This document shows, piece after piece, positions 1 to 11,895 of a stretch of 64,000 bases of DNA. This stretch comes from Lycorma delicatula (taxonomy: Eukaryota; Arthropoda; Insecta; Hemiptera; Fulgoridae). The stretch covers positions 39,492,520 through 39,556,519 of the forward strand of contig NC_134467.1 of assembly GCF_047948215.1 (NCBI RefSeq), given 5' to 3'. Below the pieces are notes generated by a model. That model did not search any database, was not told the origin of the DNA, and worked only from the letters and a program-made list of their open reading frames with translations. Positions within the stretch are counted from its first letter, which is position 1. Every line of letters begins with the position of its first letter. A program made the translations under genes and the position numbers.

Positions 1-141
1 AACTCGTGAAAAATTGACAGATTTAATATTATTTTTAATATTTTTCCTGGTTAATGGATGCAATATAAATATATACATAATGAATCGTTTCTTAACTGAA
101 GCAGTGCGTTAAGTATATTCATTTTAGGATACTTCAGTTTA

Positions 142-440
142 GACCACCGGGTTGGTCTAGTGGTAAACGCGTCTTCCCAAATCAGCTGATTTGGAAAGTC
201 AAGAGTTCCAGCATTCAAGTCCTAGTAAAGCCAGTTATTTTTACACTGATTTGAATACTAGATCGTGGGTACCGGTGTTCTTTGGTGGTTGGGTTTCAAT
301 TAACCACACATCTCAGGAATGGTCGAACTGAGAATGTACAAGACTACACTTCATTTACAATCATACATATCATCCTCATTCATCCTCTGAAGAATTATCT
401 AAACGGTAGTTACCGGAGGCTAAACAGGAAAAAGAAAGAA
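142..440 (+). mobile_element. SINE copy 1, tRNA-headed
   Basis: Starts with a tRNA-like head: an A-box-like TGGTCTAGTGGT and a B-box-like GTTCCAGCATTCAAGTCC region, the internal RNA polymerase III promoter. A body common to all copies follows (ACCGGTGTTCTTTGGTGGTT, then TCAATTAACCACACATCTCA) and the end is a GAAA-rich tail. It is flanked by a 16-bp direct repeat, 126-141 and 441-456 (AGGATACTTCNGTTTA, one mismatch), a target-site duplication that fixes both ends. SINEs are non-autonomous and need a partner LINE; which LINE is not evident. The 80-aa ORF over it is incidental. Confidence 0.9.
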
Positions 441-456
441 AGGATACTTCGGTTTA

Positions 457-1302
457 ATCACCTCAATAAAGAAAGGAAAATGAAATCATTCTTCATTTCT
501 TATTTTCTCTATAATTACCATTAAACCTGGGATTGCTTATTGTTTTAATTATAACTACCCTATTTTTAAAAAAAGTAAATGAATTAAATACAAGATTATT
601 GAAGAAAGTTCTACAAGGCATCAACCATATGTACCACTGAATTAACAATAAAAAAAAACCAAAACAAACAAAAAAATTTAATAATATAATTAACTTAATC
701 GTACCTTTTATGATTGTTATTCCATGATGACTTGAATTTGTAACCTTTATGATACACTTTATGGTATGATTTAACGACATATAAATAATTATAATTAAAT
801 AATAAAAAGGTAATTAATAATTTATACCCAAAATGCAATAACTTCATTTTATACATTTTATTTGTATATTTTTGTTATTTCTTATTTATTGTGGTAAATT
901 ATGTGTTAAGATTTTAACATATTTTTACCAAAAAAAAATAAACAAAAATGTTAAAAAACCCCTGAATATTAATAATTATTAAATCATAATTTTTTAACAG
1001 TTGGGTAATTCATTTCTAGGCCATTAATAATAAAACACAGTGACTGAATTTTATCATTTTATCTTATCTAATAAAGGCCACATTATGTATATATTAAATA
1101 AAAATTATTTATTAATCAATTTTATACTAGTATGAATTACATTTTTAATTTAAACAATTAATATTGTTTAAACAACAAAAACTAAGAAATCATAAAAATT
1201 TTATTAATATATATATATTTCATTTTTCTTGAGATACCAAAATATTAGATAAAAAAGTAAGGAAAAATCTGAGTGGTAAAGTTATCTGGCTACTCAGCGC
1301 TT
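457..1302. other. AT-rich non-coding stretch
   Basis: Very AT-rich with many A and T runs. Only short chance ORFs are present (for example a 95-aa hydrophobic minus-strand frame around 493-780). I see no domain, RNA gene or intact repeat. Confidence 0.6.
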
Positions 1303-1545
1303 AACCAACCTGGTTGTTGATTTAATGGTTATCAAGAGTTCTAAGGTTCAAATCCTAATAATACTAGATCGTAGATACCAGTATTGTTAGATGGTTGGGT
1401 TTCAATTAACCACACATCTCAAGAATGGTCAACCTGAAACTATTCAAGGCTACTCTTCTCATTTACACTCATACATATCATCCTCTGAAGTAATACGTTA
1501 CAGTGGTTCCAGGGGCTAAAACAGAAAAAGAGAGAGGAAGGTACT
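1303..1545 (+). mobile_element. SINE copy 2, old and diverged
   Basis: Matches the SINE body (GGTTGGGTTTCAATTAACCA and CATACATATCATCCTCTGAA) and the tail region ending in a GAGA-rich tract. The head is strongly diverged: the A box is hard to see, while a B-box-like GGTTCAAATCC remains. No clear target duplication. It is an older copy than 142-440. Confidence 0.75.
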
Positions 1546-2009
1546 GAGGACTTCATCCTTGATAGGTTACTACTTCGAAGGAAATAAGAAAAAAGTGGCT
1601 TTTTGCCACTACCTGTTATGGAAAAGGGGGTTTGAGTAAGACCAGTAAATATACAATCAGAAAATATATTATTTACCTAAGGGGCATTTAACAGTGTGAA
1701 AAACTTTACATACCATTTGTGCACAATTTTCAAATAAGGGACCCATAAGATCTGTATCTCCCTGCCCCATTAACTGTGTGCCCCCTTAATATTAAAATTT
1801 TATCAATACACTATTATACAGATATAATGTCAAATTTCATCCTAATTGGTCCATCCATCCTGTAGAAATAAAATAAAAGCAGGTCCTTACACATACACAC
1901 ATCCTTAAAAGGTTTTTCAGTGCTATAATTTTGTTTTTTTGGTTGGGGGTTGTGAAACATCAAGATCGACAGAAATCTTTGTGGAAAATACTCCTTGGTT
2001 AGTATATAG
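1546..2009. other. Non-coding, decayed repeat
   Basis: Contains wording seen in many dispersed insect repeats (CAAATTTCATCCTAATTGGT, then CATCCATCCTGTAGAAATAA) at about 1830-1880, suggesting an unclassified transposon end. No coding signal. Confidence 0.35.
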
Positions 2010-2011
2010 TA

Positions 2012-3185
2012 CGAGGGTTAGGGGTAACATGCAGCAATGTTTACAAGTCTACAACAATAGCATCTCTCGCCAAGTGTGAAGTACGTGTGGTAATTCATAT
2101 ACTTCAGGCTGAGGGATGTAATGCAATTGAAATTAATCGACAAATAAGTAATGTGTACGGTGAAACTTCAATGAGTGGCAAAGTGCGACAATGGTGCAGG
2201 AACTTAAAAGCAGGACGTACAGATGTTCATGATGCAGGCGGTCAGGGAAGGAAGCAAGTGGCAACCGATGATCTCGTTGAGCGAGTGGATGAGGAATTTG
2301 AGAAAATCGTCGGTTCACAATTTCTGTATTGAGTGTCCTGAAATTTAAAGGACAGCTCTATGCCATTCTGAGTGAGAGACTTCAGTACCGCAAACTGTGT
2401 GCAAGATGGGTTCCCAAGATGCTGCCTGACCATCACAAAACAATGAGAATGGACGCTTCCCTAACGTTTCTCCAGCGCTACCACAACAAAGGAGAAGATT
2501 TTTTGAACAAAATTGCCAAATGGGACGAGACATGGGTCCATTTCGAAACTGAAGTAACAAAAGAACAATCCAAACAGTGGATGCATTCTCATTCTCCCAG
2601 TAAACCAAAGAAATTCAAGAGAACCTTCAACAGAAAGTGTATGGCTACTGTGTTTTGGGACCGGAATGGAATTCTCTTGGTGGAATTCATGGAATGTGGC
2701 ACGACCATCACTGCAGCCTCATACTGTGTGACTCTTCAACGTCTGCGAAAGACAATTCAGAATAAGAGGAGAGGAATGTTGTCATCAGGCATTGTCTTTC
2801 TCCATGACAATGCTCGGCTGCACACTGCAGCTGTAACAAAGAAGCTCCTGCAGCGTTTTCGTTGGGGAAGTTTTAAATCACCCACCATACAGCCCGGGCT
2901 TGGCTCCATCCGATTTTTACCCCTTTACTAACATGAAACTCTGGCTAGGAGGAAAATATTTTGACATCGAGCTGCGGACAAACATAGAAACATGGCTGAA
3001 AACACAGGCAGCTCAGTTTTATGACGAAAGTTGGTACCACGCTATGACAAATGTCTAAATCAGAGTGGCGCCTATGTAGAGAAATAGCGTAACTATGCAA
3101 GTACTTGTTACAAATAAACATTTTTTTTATTTTCACCGTGGTTTTATTTTCGTGACTGATCGGACCTTGAAAAAAATAACCTTCG
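2012..3185 (+). mobile_element. mariner element M1
   Basis: Flanked by TA dinucleotides (2010-2011 and 3186-3187), the mariner target duplication. The right end reads, inverted, CGAAGGTTATTTTTTTCAAG and matches the intact left end of a second copy at 30902. The left end keeps only CGAGGGTTA before diverging, so the left terminal repeat and leader are damaged. About 1.17 kb, near the usual 1.3 kb. Confidence 0.9.
2045..3058 (+). pseudogene. mariner transposase pseudogene
   Basis: Cut-and-paste DDE/D transposase. The N-terminal helix-turn-helix region (GCNAIEI..., then KVRQWCRNLKAGRTDVHDAG) is in one frame and ends at a stop near 2330. The catalytic core continues from 2329 in another frame. 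First catalytic Asp lies in WDETWVHF (the family usually has GDETW), second in VFLHDNARLHTA. A frameshift near 2880 puts the third motif (PPYSPGLAPSDF, D34 spacing) in yet another frame, followed by the C-terminus to a stop at 3058. The start ATG seen in copy M2 is AAG here. Dead gene. Confidence 0.9.
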
Positions 3186-3189
3186 TATA

Positions 3190-5597
3190 ATATAGAGTAC
3201 CTAATACAAAATAAAGAGAACAAAAAATTCCTGATCCTGATCCTTTGATTCTAAATCCTGTATCCTGATTCCTCTGATCAATCATTCTCATTACTATACT
3301 AACATAGTTAAACCCTGGAGATATATCCTCAGTATCTTCATACTGAGGATTCCAGAATGGACATAGAGCAGTGGATCTTGTGAGAACTTACTTTACAGAC
3401 AAATCCAAAGATCCTATTTCCTTTCTAGTTCAAATTTATTGAAATAAGGGCCTATCAGGTAAAATTGAGCATCTTAATTTTATAAGATGCTAAGAAACTA
3501 AGAAATGACTCTTTACAAAAACCAAAACCTACATTTTTTGTTAAAATATTTCAATATTAGCAGGTTGTAGAAATTATAAGTGGAAAAAATCAGACCTTGG
3601 TGGAAATCATAATTGAGACCAGTTGATCTAAAAGCCAACATGCCAACATGCCATTGATTAGCCATTTGGCTTGCTTGAACATTTATATTAAAATATTAAA
3701 CAATACCACAATAATTTTTTTCAATTTAAATTAACATTTAATTACAAATGAAGAAATGTTAAAACAGTTTTTAAAATAAATAAGGAAAAAACTTTTCTTT
3801 GAGGAAATGGGTTACACCAAAGAGATAAATAAAAAAATGTAAAACAGAAAAATATTTAAAAAATCATTAATAATGTTAAGAGGGATCTGTAGAAAATTGA
3901 ATAATGAATTAAGAACAACGCAGAAAGAATTGCTAATGGAAGTGTATACAAAAAAGAAGATTTGTGGAAGGTAAATGAACATGTAGAAAACTAAATCTAA
4001 TAAAAAAAATAACATGATCTACCTGTAGGTCATTTGGTGAGAATGATGAGCATTATACTACTTTAAAAATTCTCTAATAACTGTTCGTGTTATTACTAAT
4101 ATTGATACATTTACAATAATTTATTATTAAAGGTAACCATTTGTGATTTTTATTTTTTAATGACTCAAACAAATATATATATGAACAATCATAATTGAGA
4201 ACATACAAACTCTTAGTTTATTAATAATTAAGATTCATAAAGAAGTAAATATAAGTAAATATATACTGAAATATGGCTTTACTGTTCATCATGCAATAAA
4301 AACTATCTTAAAAAGATAATTACACGAGTAAAACATTATTAAAAAAAAAATTTATGAATGAAATACAGGATATGATTTATATCAGTTATAGTACAATTTG
4401 GTTCAACGGTCAAATATTAAAAATATATGAAACCAGAGAGTTACATCACTATTATAATTAATTATCACATTGTTATGAGATTCTGTTTGAAAAATTACTG
4501 AACAATATAATGAAATTGTCACATTTACAGTTTTTTAGTAATAAACTAAATAAAACTAGTTAAATCCAATATTAAATAAAGAAAATTAAAAAATACTTAT
4601 ATAAATTAATTGAACAATTACATTTTTGATGTATTTTCAGTGAATTTCTAAAAAATAAAATATTTACTAGCACAAAGTTATAGGTCAGAAAACAAATCAC
4701 GTTACTATGTAAGGTTAAGGTTAGGGATTAAAAACTAAGTGGATAAAAATTTAATGTGGATAAAAAACACATTTATACCTAATTTTATTTATAAATCATT
4801 TTTAACGACTTATTTCCTTTATTAGTGCTTTTAATTTTCTTTTTTTAATTCTTTTTTGTGAACATTGTGAAACATGCAATTATGTTTTCTGAGAATTAGT
4901 GGGCATTTTAATGTTTGAAGTGTAAATGACTAACATTTTATTTATAATTTAAAAAAATAATTACCAATCCATAAGCATTTATAATTTTCATAAATTTTAA
5001 TAACTAATAATTTTATCACTGACCACCACTGACAATCAAATCAAATAAAATACCCCTGAGCCTGAATATTAGAATTGATTTTCAGAACAAAAAGTTAATC
5101 TTTATATTATTTCTTTATTAAACAGAAAAAAAATTTTTTATTTAATTTTTATTACAATTTGCCTTGTCAAATTCTACTGTTATTATAGATACTTTTATAT
5201 AAATTTTGAAATTAAATTTGTTATTAAATTATTTGTTTTTCATCTCATTCTACACATTCTAAATCCATTCTACATTCTTTTTCAATGCCCACTAAAAATT
5301 AAAATTTATATTTTTTCTTGTAGATTTTTTGAAACCACACTGTTCTTTCATATTTATATTTATACTTTTACTCTTCACTGGTCTTACATAGCCACTGCCA
5401 TTATTACTATGTTTACAACGAGACTGGTTGCACATGACTCCTGTTGTTATTTTACTAAAAAAACACAAAATAAAATCATTAAAAAACAAAAAACCTGACA
5501 CTAATTGTAGACATCTATCTAGAATAATTATGAAAAATGAACAAAAAATCATAAGTTTTTGTTTCTTTTTTACAGACATTTTTTCAGGATATAGTTA
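3190..5597. other. Long AT-rich stretch, no gene seen
   Basis: About 2.4 kb of AT-rich sequence with homopolymer runs. Minus-strand ORFs at 3812-4015 and 5292-5579 are Phe/Leu/Ile-rich and look like composition artefacts. No RNA gene, terminal repeats or domain recognised. Confidence 0.55.
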
Positions 5598-5798
5598 AGT
5601 CTGCGAAGTGAAATTTAATATTACTTTTATAAATTTTATACTGTTGTTGAGTGCCTGTAGCTGGATTCTGCTAACAAGCACCTGACACCTTTGAAAATTT
5701 TAGTATTTTAAAAGTGGAGGCAATTAAAATCACTACCTTATGTAGCCTATACAGGCACCTGTCAACAAAAAATAGTATTAAATTTCACATCGCAGACT
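5598..5798. mobile_element. Short MITE with terminal inverted repeats
   Basis: The left end GTCTGCGAAGTGAAATTTAA and the right end, inverted, GTCTGCGATGTGAAATTTAA match for about 25 bp with few differences. A second inverted pair (GTGCCTGTA... and CAGGTGCCTG...) lies inside. About 200 bp with no ORF, typical of a non-autonomous DNA transposon. Superfamily is unclear; flanks are TA-like but not decisive. Confidence 0.7.
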
Positions 5799-6054
5799 AT
5801 GTTGAAAAAATGCCTGTTCAATTTTTTGGTCATAGATGTGTACAATTAGTAGAAGAGTTTTTTGGTTTTTAATAATTATTTTATTTAGTGCTTTTGTTGT
5901 TTTACCATTGAATATAATAATCATCCAGATATGATGTTGGTATTTTTTTTTTTTTGGATATATTGTGCTATTTAAATAGAAATTTTTATGTCAATGAACA
6001 ATAATGTATATGGATATGTATTTCAGTTCGTTAAAAGTTTTACTACTAAAACTT

Positions 6055-6306
6055 TTTTTACACATTATGTCAACATTACATATTGCTTCACTTACATTAC
6101 ATTTTACATTAATAAATTTACAATTTGCATCAGTAAACTTCCAATTAACATCATTCACATTACAGTTTACTTTAATTACATTTCAGTTTATATCCGTAAC
6201 CTTACATATAACATTGTTTACATCATCTTGCAGTTTACATGAATAACAAAATAGTTACATAAATAGTCTCACAATTTACATTGATAACTTACCAGTTTAA
6301 CAGTAC
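6055..6306 (+). repeat. 21-bp degenerate tandem repeat
   Basis: Units of 21 bp, mostly starting TTACA or TTCCA, at 6055, 6076, 6097, 6118, 6139, 6160, 6181, 6202 and 6223, with weaker units to 6306. Because 21 is a multiple of 3, two plus frames stay open through it (80 and 84 aa), giving a seven-residue hydrophobic periodicity of the type LQFxxxx. I judge this a minisatellite and not a gene, since there is no conserved domain. Confidence 0.75.
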
Positions 6307-6639
6307 AGTGGTAACCTTGATGTAAAAAGGATGTTCATAACGATTAAGTTTCTTGGAGTCCTGAATTTACATTTGAAATCTCAGTATCATCATTTCTGCA
6401 AGAAATCAGTTAACCATCTGGCGATTAGTAGTGTCTTTTTATTCAGAATTTACAGCAGTTATGAATTGTTGCTGTGGGGCATCAGAGCTGAACTGACCAT
6501 ACTGGGGCATAGCATACCAGGCCATCGGGTTCCTATTAACTATAATTTCCAGGGTGTGTCCCAAGCCCTGGAATTCCTACTGCAAGTCTGCCCGTAGGAA
6601 TTCGCTGCATATTACATGGGTACTGCTACTTAGGCTACT
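6307..6639. other. Non-coding, open frame without recognised domain
   Basis: An 88-aa plus frame (6331-6597) is present but shows no domain I recognise. It may be part of the LINE remnant downstream on the other strand. Confidence 0.35.
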
Positions 6640-7450
6640 AAATAGTTTCAGTGCATCATGACCTTGAGAGGTAGATTAGCAGTTTGATCTAGATCATGCA
6701 AAGCCCTCAGTATTTTCCAGAGGTACGTCCATCAGCAAATCATCAACATTACGCTTTAAGCCTGTTCAAAATTCATACATCTCTTTCCAAGTCTCTTCTC
6801 CTTTCTGGTAAATAGCCATAGATCTAATAACTATCCTATCTGCAATCATTCTCTCTACATGTTCTTTCCAACGAGCTCTATGAGAATAAATTCTCTCTTG
6901 AATAGTTTTTTCTCTCTAATTCTTTCCTAATGCTCTCACTTCAGATCCTATCTCTTCTAGTGCAACTTTTATTGTCACTCATGAAGCACACATCTTCATA
7001 CCTTCCAATTTACTCATTTCATATTTCCTTAGGAACCCATGTCTTACAACTGTAAAATAACAGAAATAGGGCTAACAGCATACATCATACAATGTACGCT
7101 TAATCTCGTTAAGAACTATACACTTAAATGTATTATTAATGAACCCAGATACATTCCGTAATTTACTCAGTTTCTTCTCTACTTTTTCACTTCTCAGATG
7201 TTAAATCTTATCCAGATATTCAAAATGTATAACTATTTCTAATATTTTTTTTTTATTTGTACAATCTTTGTCATTTACGGCTATTAACCTTTGTTTTCTG
7301 TAATGAGATGTTTAGTCCATATTCATTAAATAATTTATGTAGTTAAAAAATTGACTGCTATAAATTATCCTTATTTTCTTGAATAACCGCTTTGGTAATC
7401 TGCATATAACAAAGTATTAATATACAACTTATTACTTAAACCTGTTTCAG
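6640..7450 (-). pseudogene. LINE reverse-transcriptase C-terminal remnant
   Basis: Read on the minus strand, the 7420-7330 part gives LLYADYQ next to an ITKAVIQENKDNL segment and then LHKLFNEYGLNISLQKTKV, the layout around the catalytic YADD box and the following thumb of a non-LTR RT. Lower coordinates give HRARWKEHVERMIADR and a GEETWKEMYEF segment, like the C-terminal tail of such proteins. Several frameshifts and stops. Old, dead LINE copy; clade not assignable. Confidence 0.6.
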
Positions 7451-8097
7451 TAGAAACATGTTTCCATTCTCTAATAATGTCATCAACAAATATATTAAAA
7501 AAGAGTGATAAACTGCAGAAACTAATTCAGTAGAGTAATTACAATATAAAGAAAGATTTATCTCAAAACATCAATCAGTTCAGCAAGAATGAAATAAAAA
7601 TAACAATCAAAACTTAGAAGTATAGGCTACATTAAATTCAATATACGAGATTTTTGTTATTTGATGAAATATTTCAATATTTGTTCTAGTTATCATGTAA
7701 TAATAATAGATAAATCATGTACAGGTTCGGTCAGAACCTGCACATGATTTATATGACAGGTCATGTCATATCGTTAACAGTCATGCAAAAATAAGAGTCC
7801 TGCAAAATACTTTTTTACCCATATGAAGGGCAGCAAACGACAACTACTATTTTTAAAATAGGGGCTACTATTCTGAAACCTGCATACTTCAAATATCCAA
7901 AAAGTTTCATACGTCTTACTCTGACCAAACAGTTACTTTGACGAAATTACCGTACACTGGTGGTCATTAATAGACATTTACCAGTATTATTCTCACAAGC
8001 ATAAGTTAAAATGAATGTAGTGGGAGTTTTAAGGGCAGAGCCCCCTGGCTAGATGGGAAGGCTGAGTGAAACAAGCCCTGACCAGCTTGTTCATTTA
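7451..8097. other. Non-coding; hairpin pair at 7711-7770
   Basis: AT-rich. Holds an 18-bp imperfect hairpin (arms 7711-7728 and 7734-7751, one mismatch, 5-nt loop), followed directly by a shorter palindromic TATGAC...GTCATA. No coding signal. Confidence 0.5.
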
Positions 8098-8380
8098 ACC
8101 CATCGGGTTGGTCTAGTGGTAAATGCATCTTACCAGCTGATTTGGAAGTTGAGAGTCCAGCATTCAAGACCTAGTAAAAGCAATTACTTTTAAAAGCAAA
8201 TACTAGATCGTGGATACTGGTGTTCTTTGGTGGTTGGGGGTTTCAATTAACCACACATGTCAGAAATAGTCGACCTGAGACTGTACAAGCGTACACTTCA
8301 CTTACACTCATGTCATCCACATTCATCCTCTGAAGTAATACCTGATGGTAATTCCCGGAGACTAAACAGGAAAAAGGAAA
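8098..8380 (+). mobile_element. SINE copy 3
   Basis: Full-length family member, with A box GGTCTAGTGGT, degenerate B box, body and GGAAAAG tail. Exact 14-bp target duplication AGCTTGTTCATTTA at 8084-8097 and 8381-8394. Confidence 0.9.
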
Positions 8381-8394
8381 AGCTTGTTCATTTA

Positions 8395-10436
8395 TAAATT
8401 AATAAATTTGATAGTAATTTGACTTTTATTGAGCCTACTTTAAAACTTGTTATTAGAATTTAACAAAAAATATCTGCTAAAGTGATATAAAATTTTGAAT
8501 TTGAAGAGTAAAAACAACGTGCCATCATTCAACCAGTCTATCGTTATGTATCAATCTTTGTTAAAAACGTAGTTACTATCAATTAAATTAACTAAGTTGT
8601 GCTCTTAGTACTTTCTTTTTGTTCAACAAAAACAAACATTTTATTTAAGGATCTTTTGAATTAAAATCACTGCTCCTAAACATTTGCCTACTATGATTAG
8701 TTAAAGGTTACACCATATAGAGCAAAGTAATTATCAAATTAATCTGCTGCTATTCTCTAAGACAACGGAATTAAAGATAAAAAGTTAACAAAAAAGAAAG
8801 TACTATAAATATATGAATAGCTAGAAAAGATAATTAAAAAATTGACATAAAATATATATTAATGAAAACAGAGGTCATGAACTTTGATTAAACATTGTGT
8901 GTGTGTGTGTGTGTGTGTGTGTGCCCACATGCGTGCATGCATGTGCATGGTGAAATGAAAAGAATATGTATGTGTATGGTACATGATAAAAACTAAACTG
9001 AAGACTAATGACCCAATATAAAGACTATTTTAATAAAATTACGTACAGTTTTTAATATAAAATTAATCAATTTATACACACACTTTTTATATATATAATT
9101 TTTATTGTAATTACCATTTGATTAAATTTTTTTTAAAACCTAATGTCAACATCAATTCTCAGTTTTTTTAATTCCTTTTTTTTTTTTTTACATAATTTTA
9201 AAAATTATGCAATTTTTATTTCTGTAACAATATATAAATTTTCTACAATCCAAATTTGTTGTTAGTGGCTTATGACATGTAAAGGCTAGTGGGCTTTACA
9301 TATGTTCATATATAAAGTATATGAAATTATAATATAAGCATAAATTTTTACTTTCTCTGAAAGTAATGTTTTTTTATATAGCTAGTATTATAACATCTGC
9401 ATTTCAACAAACTTGATCTGCCGATATGATGCTCAATCCAATTACTTAATACTTTAAATTAAAAAAAAACTGCATTAATTTCTTGAGAATGGCTTCAGCA
9501 TTTTTGGAAGTGACTTGTGACTCATATCAAGTAACTTACCCCCCCCTTAGCAGTTTTCCAGTTGACATATATACATACAAAACAATTTTAATATTTATAG
9601 AAATATTATATATAAACTAGAGAAAAAAATATGATATAAGCTGCTTCAAAACAAATCTGGTTTTTAAAATTGAAAAATTTTAAAAACCAGAAATTTTAAA
9701 ACCAGAATTTCTGGTTAAAATCGGAAAAATTGAACATTTTTTCCTCACTGAAAAGTATTCATTATTATATTCAAATAACATCCCCTGTTGTAGCTTTCAC
9801 CCATTCTTTATGTACCATGCTAAAAAAATTTGAAGTTTTTTTTAGTAGTTATGTGTAGGCTGTTTCAGAGTTATTGCTATTCACAATTTATCAGATAAGG
9901 TTAGTTTGGATAATTTTGCAGTTTTTAAATAATAATCATTCCCTTTTATTTTATTATCAAATTATTATTTTTTTTACTTGTTATTTACTTATTTATCTAT
10001 TTACATATTAAAACATACAATATCATCCATCAGACCTAAGTCTGTCGACAGATATACTAAAGAATTATTAGTTTTTTCCTTAATAGTTATAATAGTAGTA
10101 CAATTATAAAAATTAATTTAACAAAATTAAACTATATATTTAAAACTAATGAACAAATTATTTCTTAAATATTTTGTATTAGGTTTAGTAACTAAAACTA
10201 TATTTAAGAAACAAAACTATACTTAATTACAACTAAATAACACAATATCTTGTTGCAACAATTACATAAAGAAAATAAATAACTAAGCTTTAACCATTCA
10301 AGAATACATTATTTATTGATTTACAATAATTATTAACATTAAAATAATAACTATAATCATGTTATAATTGTCTGGACTGCCAGTATAAATCCAACATGAA
10401 TCCTGTTAGTACCTAATTACGTTATAGTTAATGCCC
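8395..10436. other. AT-rich non-coding with TG microsatellite and hairpins
   Basis: A (TG)n microsatellite runs at about 8895-8923. At 9657-9690 a perfect 15-bp hairpin with a GAAA loop (CTGGTTTTTAAAATT arm) is followed at 9694-9720 by a second related palindrome centred on CCAGAATTTCTGG. No gene recognised. Confidence 0.5.
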
Positions 10437-10830
10437 ATTCAATGAAAAGTTTTTTAAATCACTTTTTTTCATTTTTACATTATTGAGGTGATTCGTTAAA
10501 GAATTAAGTAATGCAGGAACAACATACTTCTTTAATCGTTTACCATAAATATTATTATATCTATCTGTAATAAAGCTAAATGCTCCCAAATTGTATTCAC
10601 TTTCTACATTTACCCTGTATTCACTGTTGTAAAAGTTCTTAAAAATAATTAAGAATTTAAATAGACCTCTAGCTGACAGAAACCTTGTAAGATTATTTAA
10701 ATTGGTGTCATAATTGTTAGAATCATAACAAGCAATATCTTTGAGGACCCTATTTTGTATTTATTTTATTTATGAGATATTCTGCGGCTGACCCCCTTGC
10801 TGTCAAACCGTATCGAATAACGGATTCAAA
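10437..10830 (-). pseudogene. LINE RT C-terminal remnant
   Basis: On the minus strand, 10820-10770 gives SVIRYGLTARG, the conserved 'RYGLxxWG' box that follows the RT domain of Jockey/I-type LINEs. After a frameshift comes an open frame of about 110 codons without an ATG. It contains NRVLKDIA, a FYNSEYRV segment, and YGKRLKKYVVPALLNSL, resembling the conserved 'YNxRxxxYxxPxLxNxLP' end of these polyproteins. Only the tail survives. Confidence 0.6.
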
Positions 10831-11494
10831 CAAGGTGAGATGTGGTGGAATTTCATAGCAACCACCCTTAAATTTTTACATATATGTTTTATAAATTTAA
10901 TATATGTTTTATATATGAGTCAAAATGTACACCCAAATATTTGTATTTGTAAGCCATTCTGGAGATGTTCACAATTACAGTTTAAGTGGTAATTATACAT
11001 TTATTATAATAGTAATACAAACTGATCTTTTGTAAACAATGGCACTAAATTTAGTAATCACACAACTGAATGAAGAAGTCAATATTTATATAGAAAATGA
11101 TCTAAATAGACAACTAGCTTATACACCCACTCTGTGTTACCACCTGGTATAGTTTTATAAAACTTTCCCAGCTCTATTTATTACTACCCTCCCCCCTCTT
11201 CCTTCCAATACTTCCAAGATTATATAATTTTGTGTTTAACAGTAATTGAGATAATCATTTCAGAAAAGGAAAATTAGTAGTATGCACAAATAATGACTAT
11301 TTCCATAAAAAAGTTCTACTTCCTTGTGACTAACACGTACATCTTTTTCAGCTTTTATATGTATTTCTACTTAAAAAAACTGCAAAATTTAAAAACCTTG
11401 TTATTTAATAATTTTGATTAGTTGTAGAGGAAAGACTATGGTTGTTATAATGTAATAGGAACAGTTTTACAATCTTAGAATCTTTGTAGACAAT
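10831..11494. other. Non-coding, no feature seen
   Basis: AT-rich with a C-rich patch near 11190. No domain or repeat identified. Confidence 0.45.
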
Positions 11495-11625
11495 ATTCTA
11501 CATTGGTCAGACAGGATGCACCTTCAAACTATGACATACCGTTCACAACAACTTATCAGCATTTGTAAACCATTTTATAAAAAAGTCCATTAATATTAAT
11601 TTTGATAAACCTTTTTTTCCTGATT
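11495..11625 (+). pseudogene. Possible Penelope-like GIY-YIG fragment
   Basis: The plus frame at about 11497 reads FYIGQTGCTFKL, a stop, then HTVHNNLSAFVNHF. This is the shape of the GIY-YIG endonuclease of Penelope-like elements (YxGxTGRxFxxRxxEH...SxFAxHL). It is only about 40 codons with one stop, and no RT is seen nearby. Could be chance. Confidence 0.4.
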
Positions 11626-11652
11626 AGCCATTAGGAATCACTGTGAAAAGTA

Positions 11653-11895
11653 TTACTTCAGACGATGATATGTACGAGTGTAAGTGAAGTGTAGTCTTGT
11701 TCAGTCTCGAGTCGACCATTTCTGAGATATGTGATTAATTGAAATCCAACCATCAAATAACACCAGCATCCATGATCTAGTATTCAAATTCATATTAACT
11801 CCCTTTACTAGGATTTGAACGTTGGAACTCTCGACTTTACAATCAGCTGATTTGCAAAGATGTGTTTACCACTAGACCAACCAGGTGGGTAAATC
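11653..11895 (-). mobile_element. SINE copy 4
   Basis: Minus-strand family member. Ends (in plus orientation) with CACTAGACCAACCAGGTGGG, the inverted tRNA-like head, and keeps the body motif ATTAATTGAAATCCAACCAT. Tail lost and no target duplication seen, so it is older. Confidence 0.85.

Noticed and set aside
142..230. tRNA gene
   Set aside because: A and B boxes are present but there is no tRNA cloverleaf. It is the head of a SINE family repeated throughout the window.
282..524. 80-aa protein (and the similar 85-aa frame at 60965-61222)
   Set aside because: Both are chance frames through the SINE body, which explains why they resemble each other.
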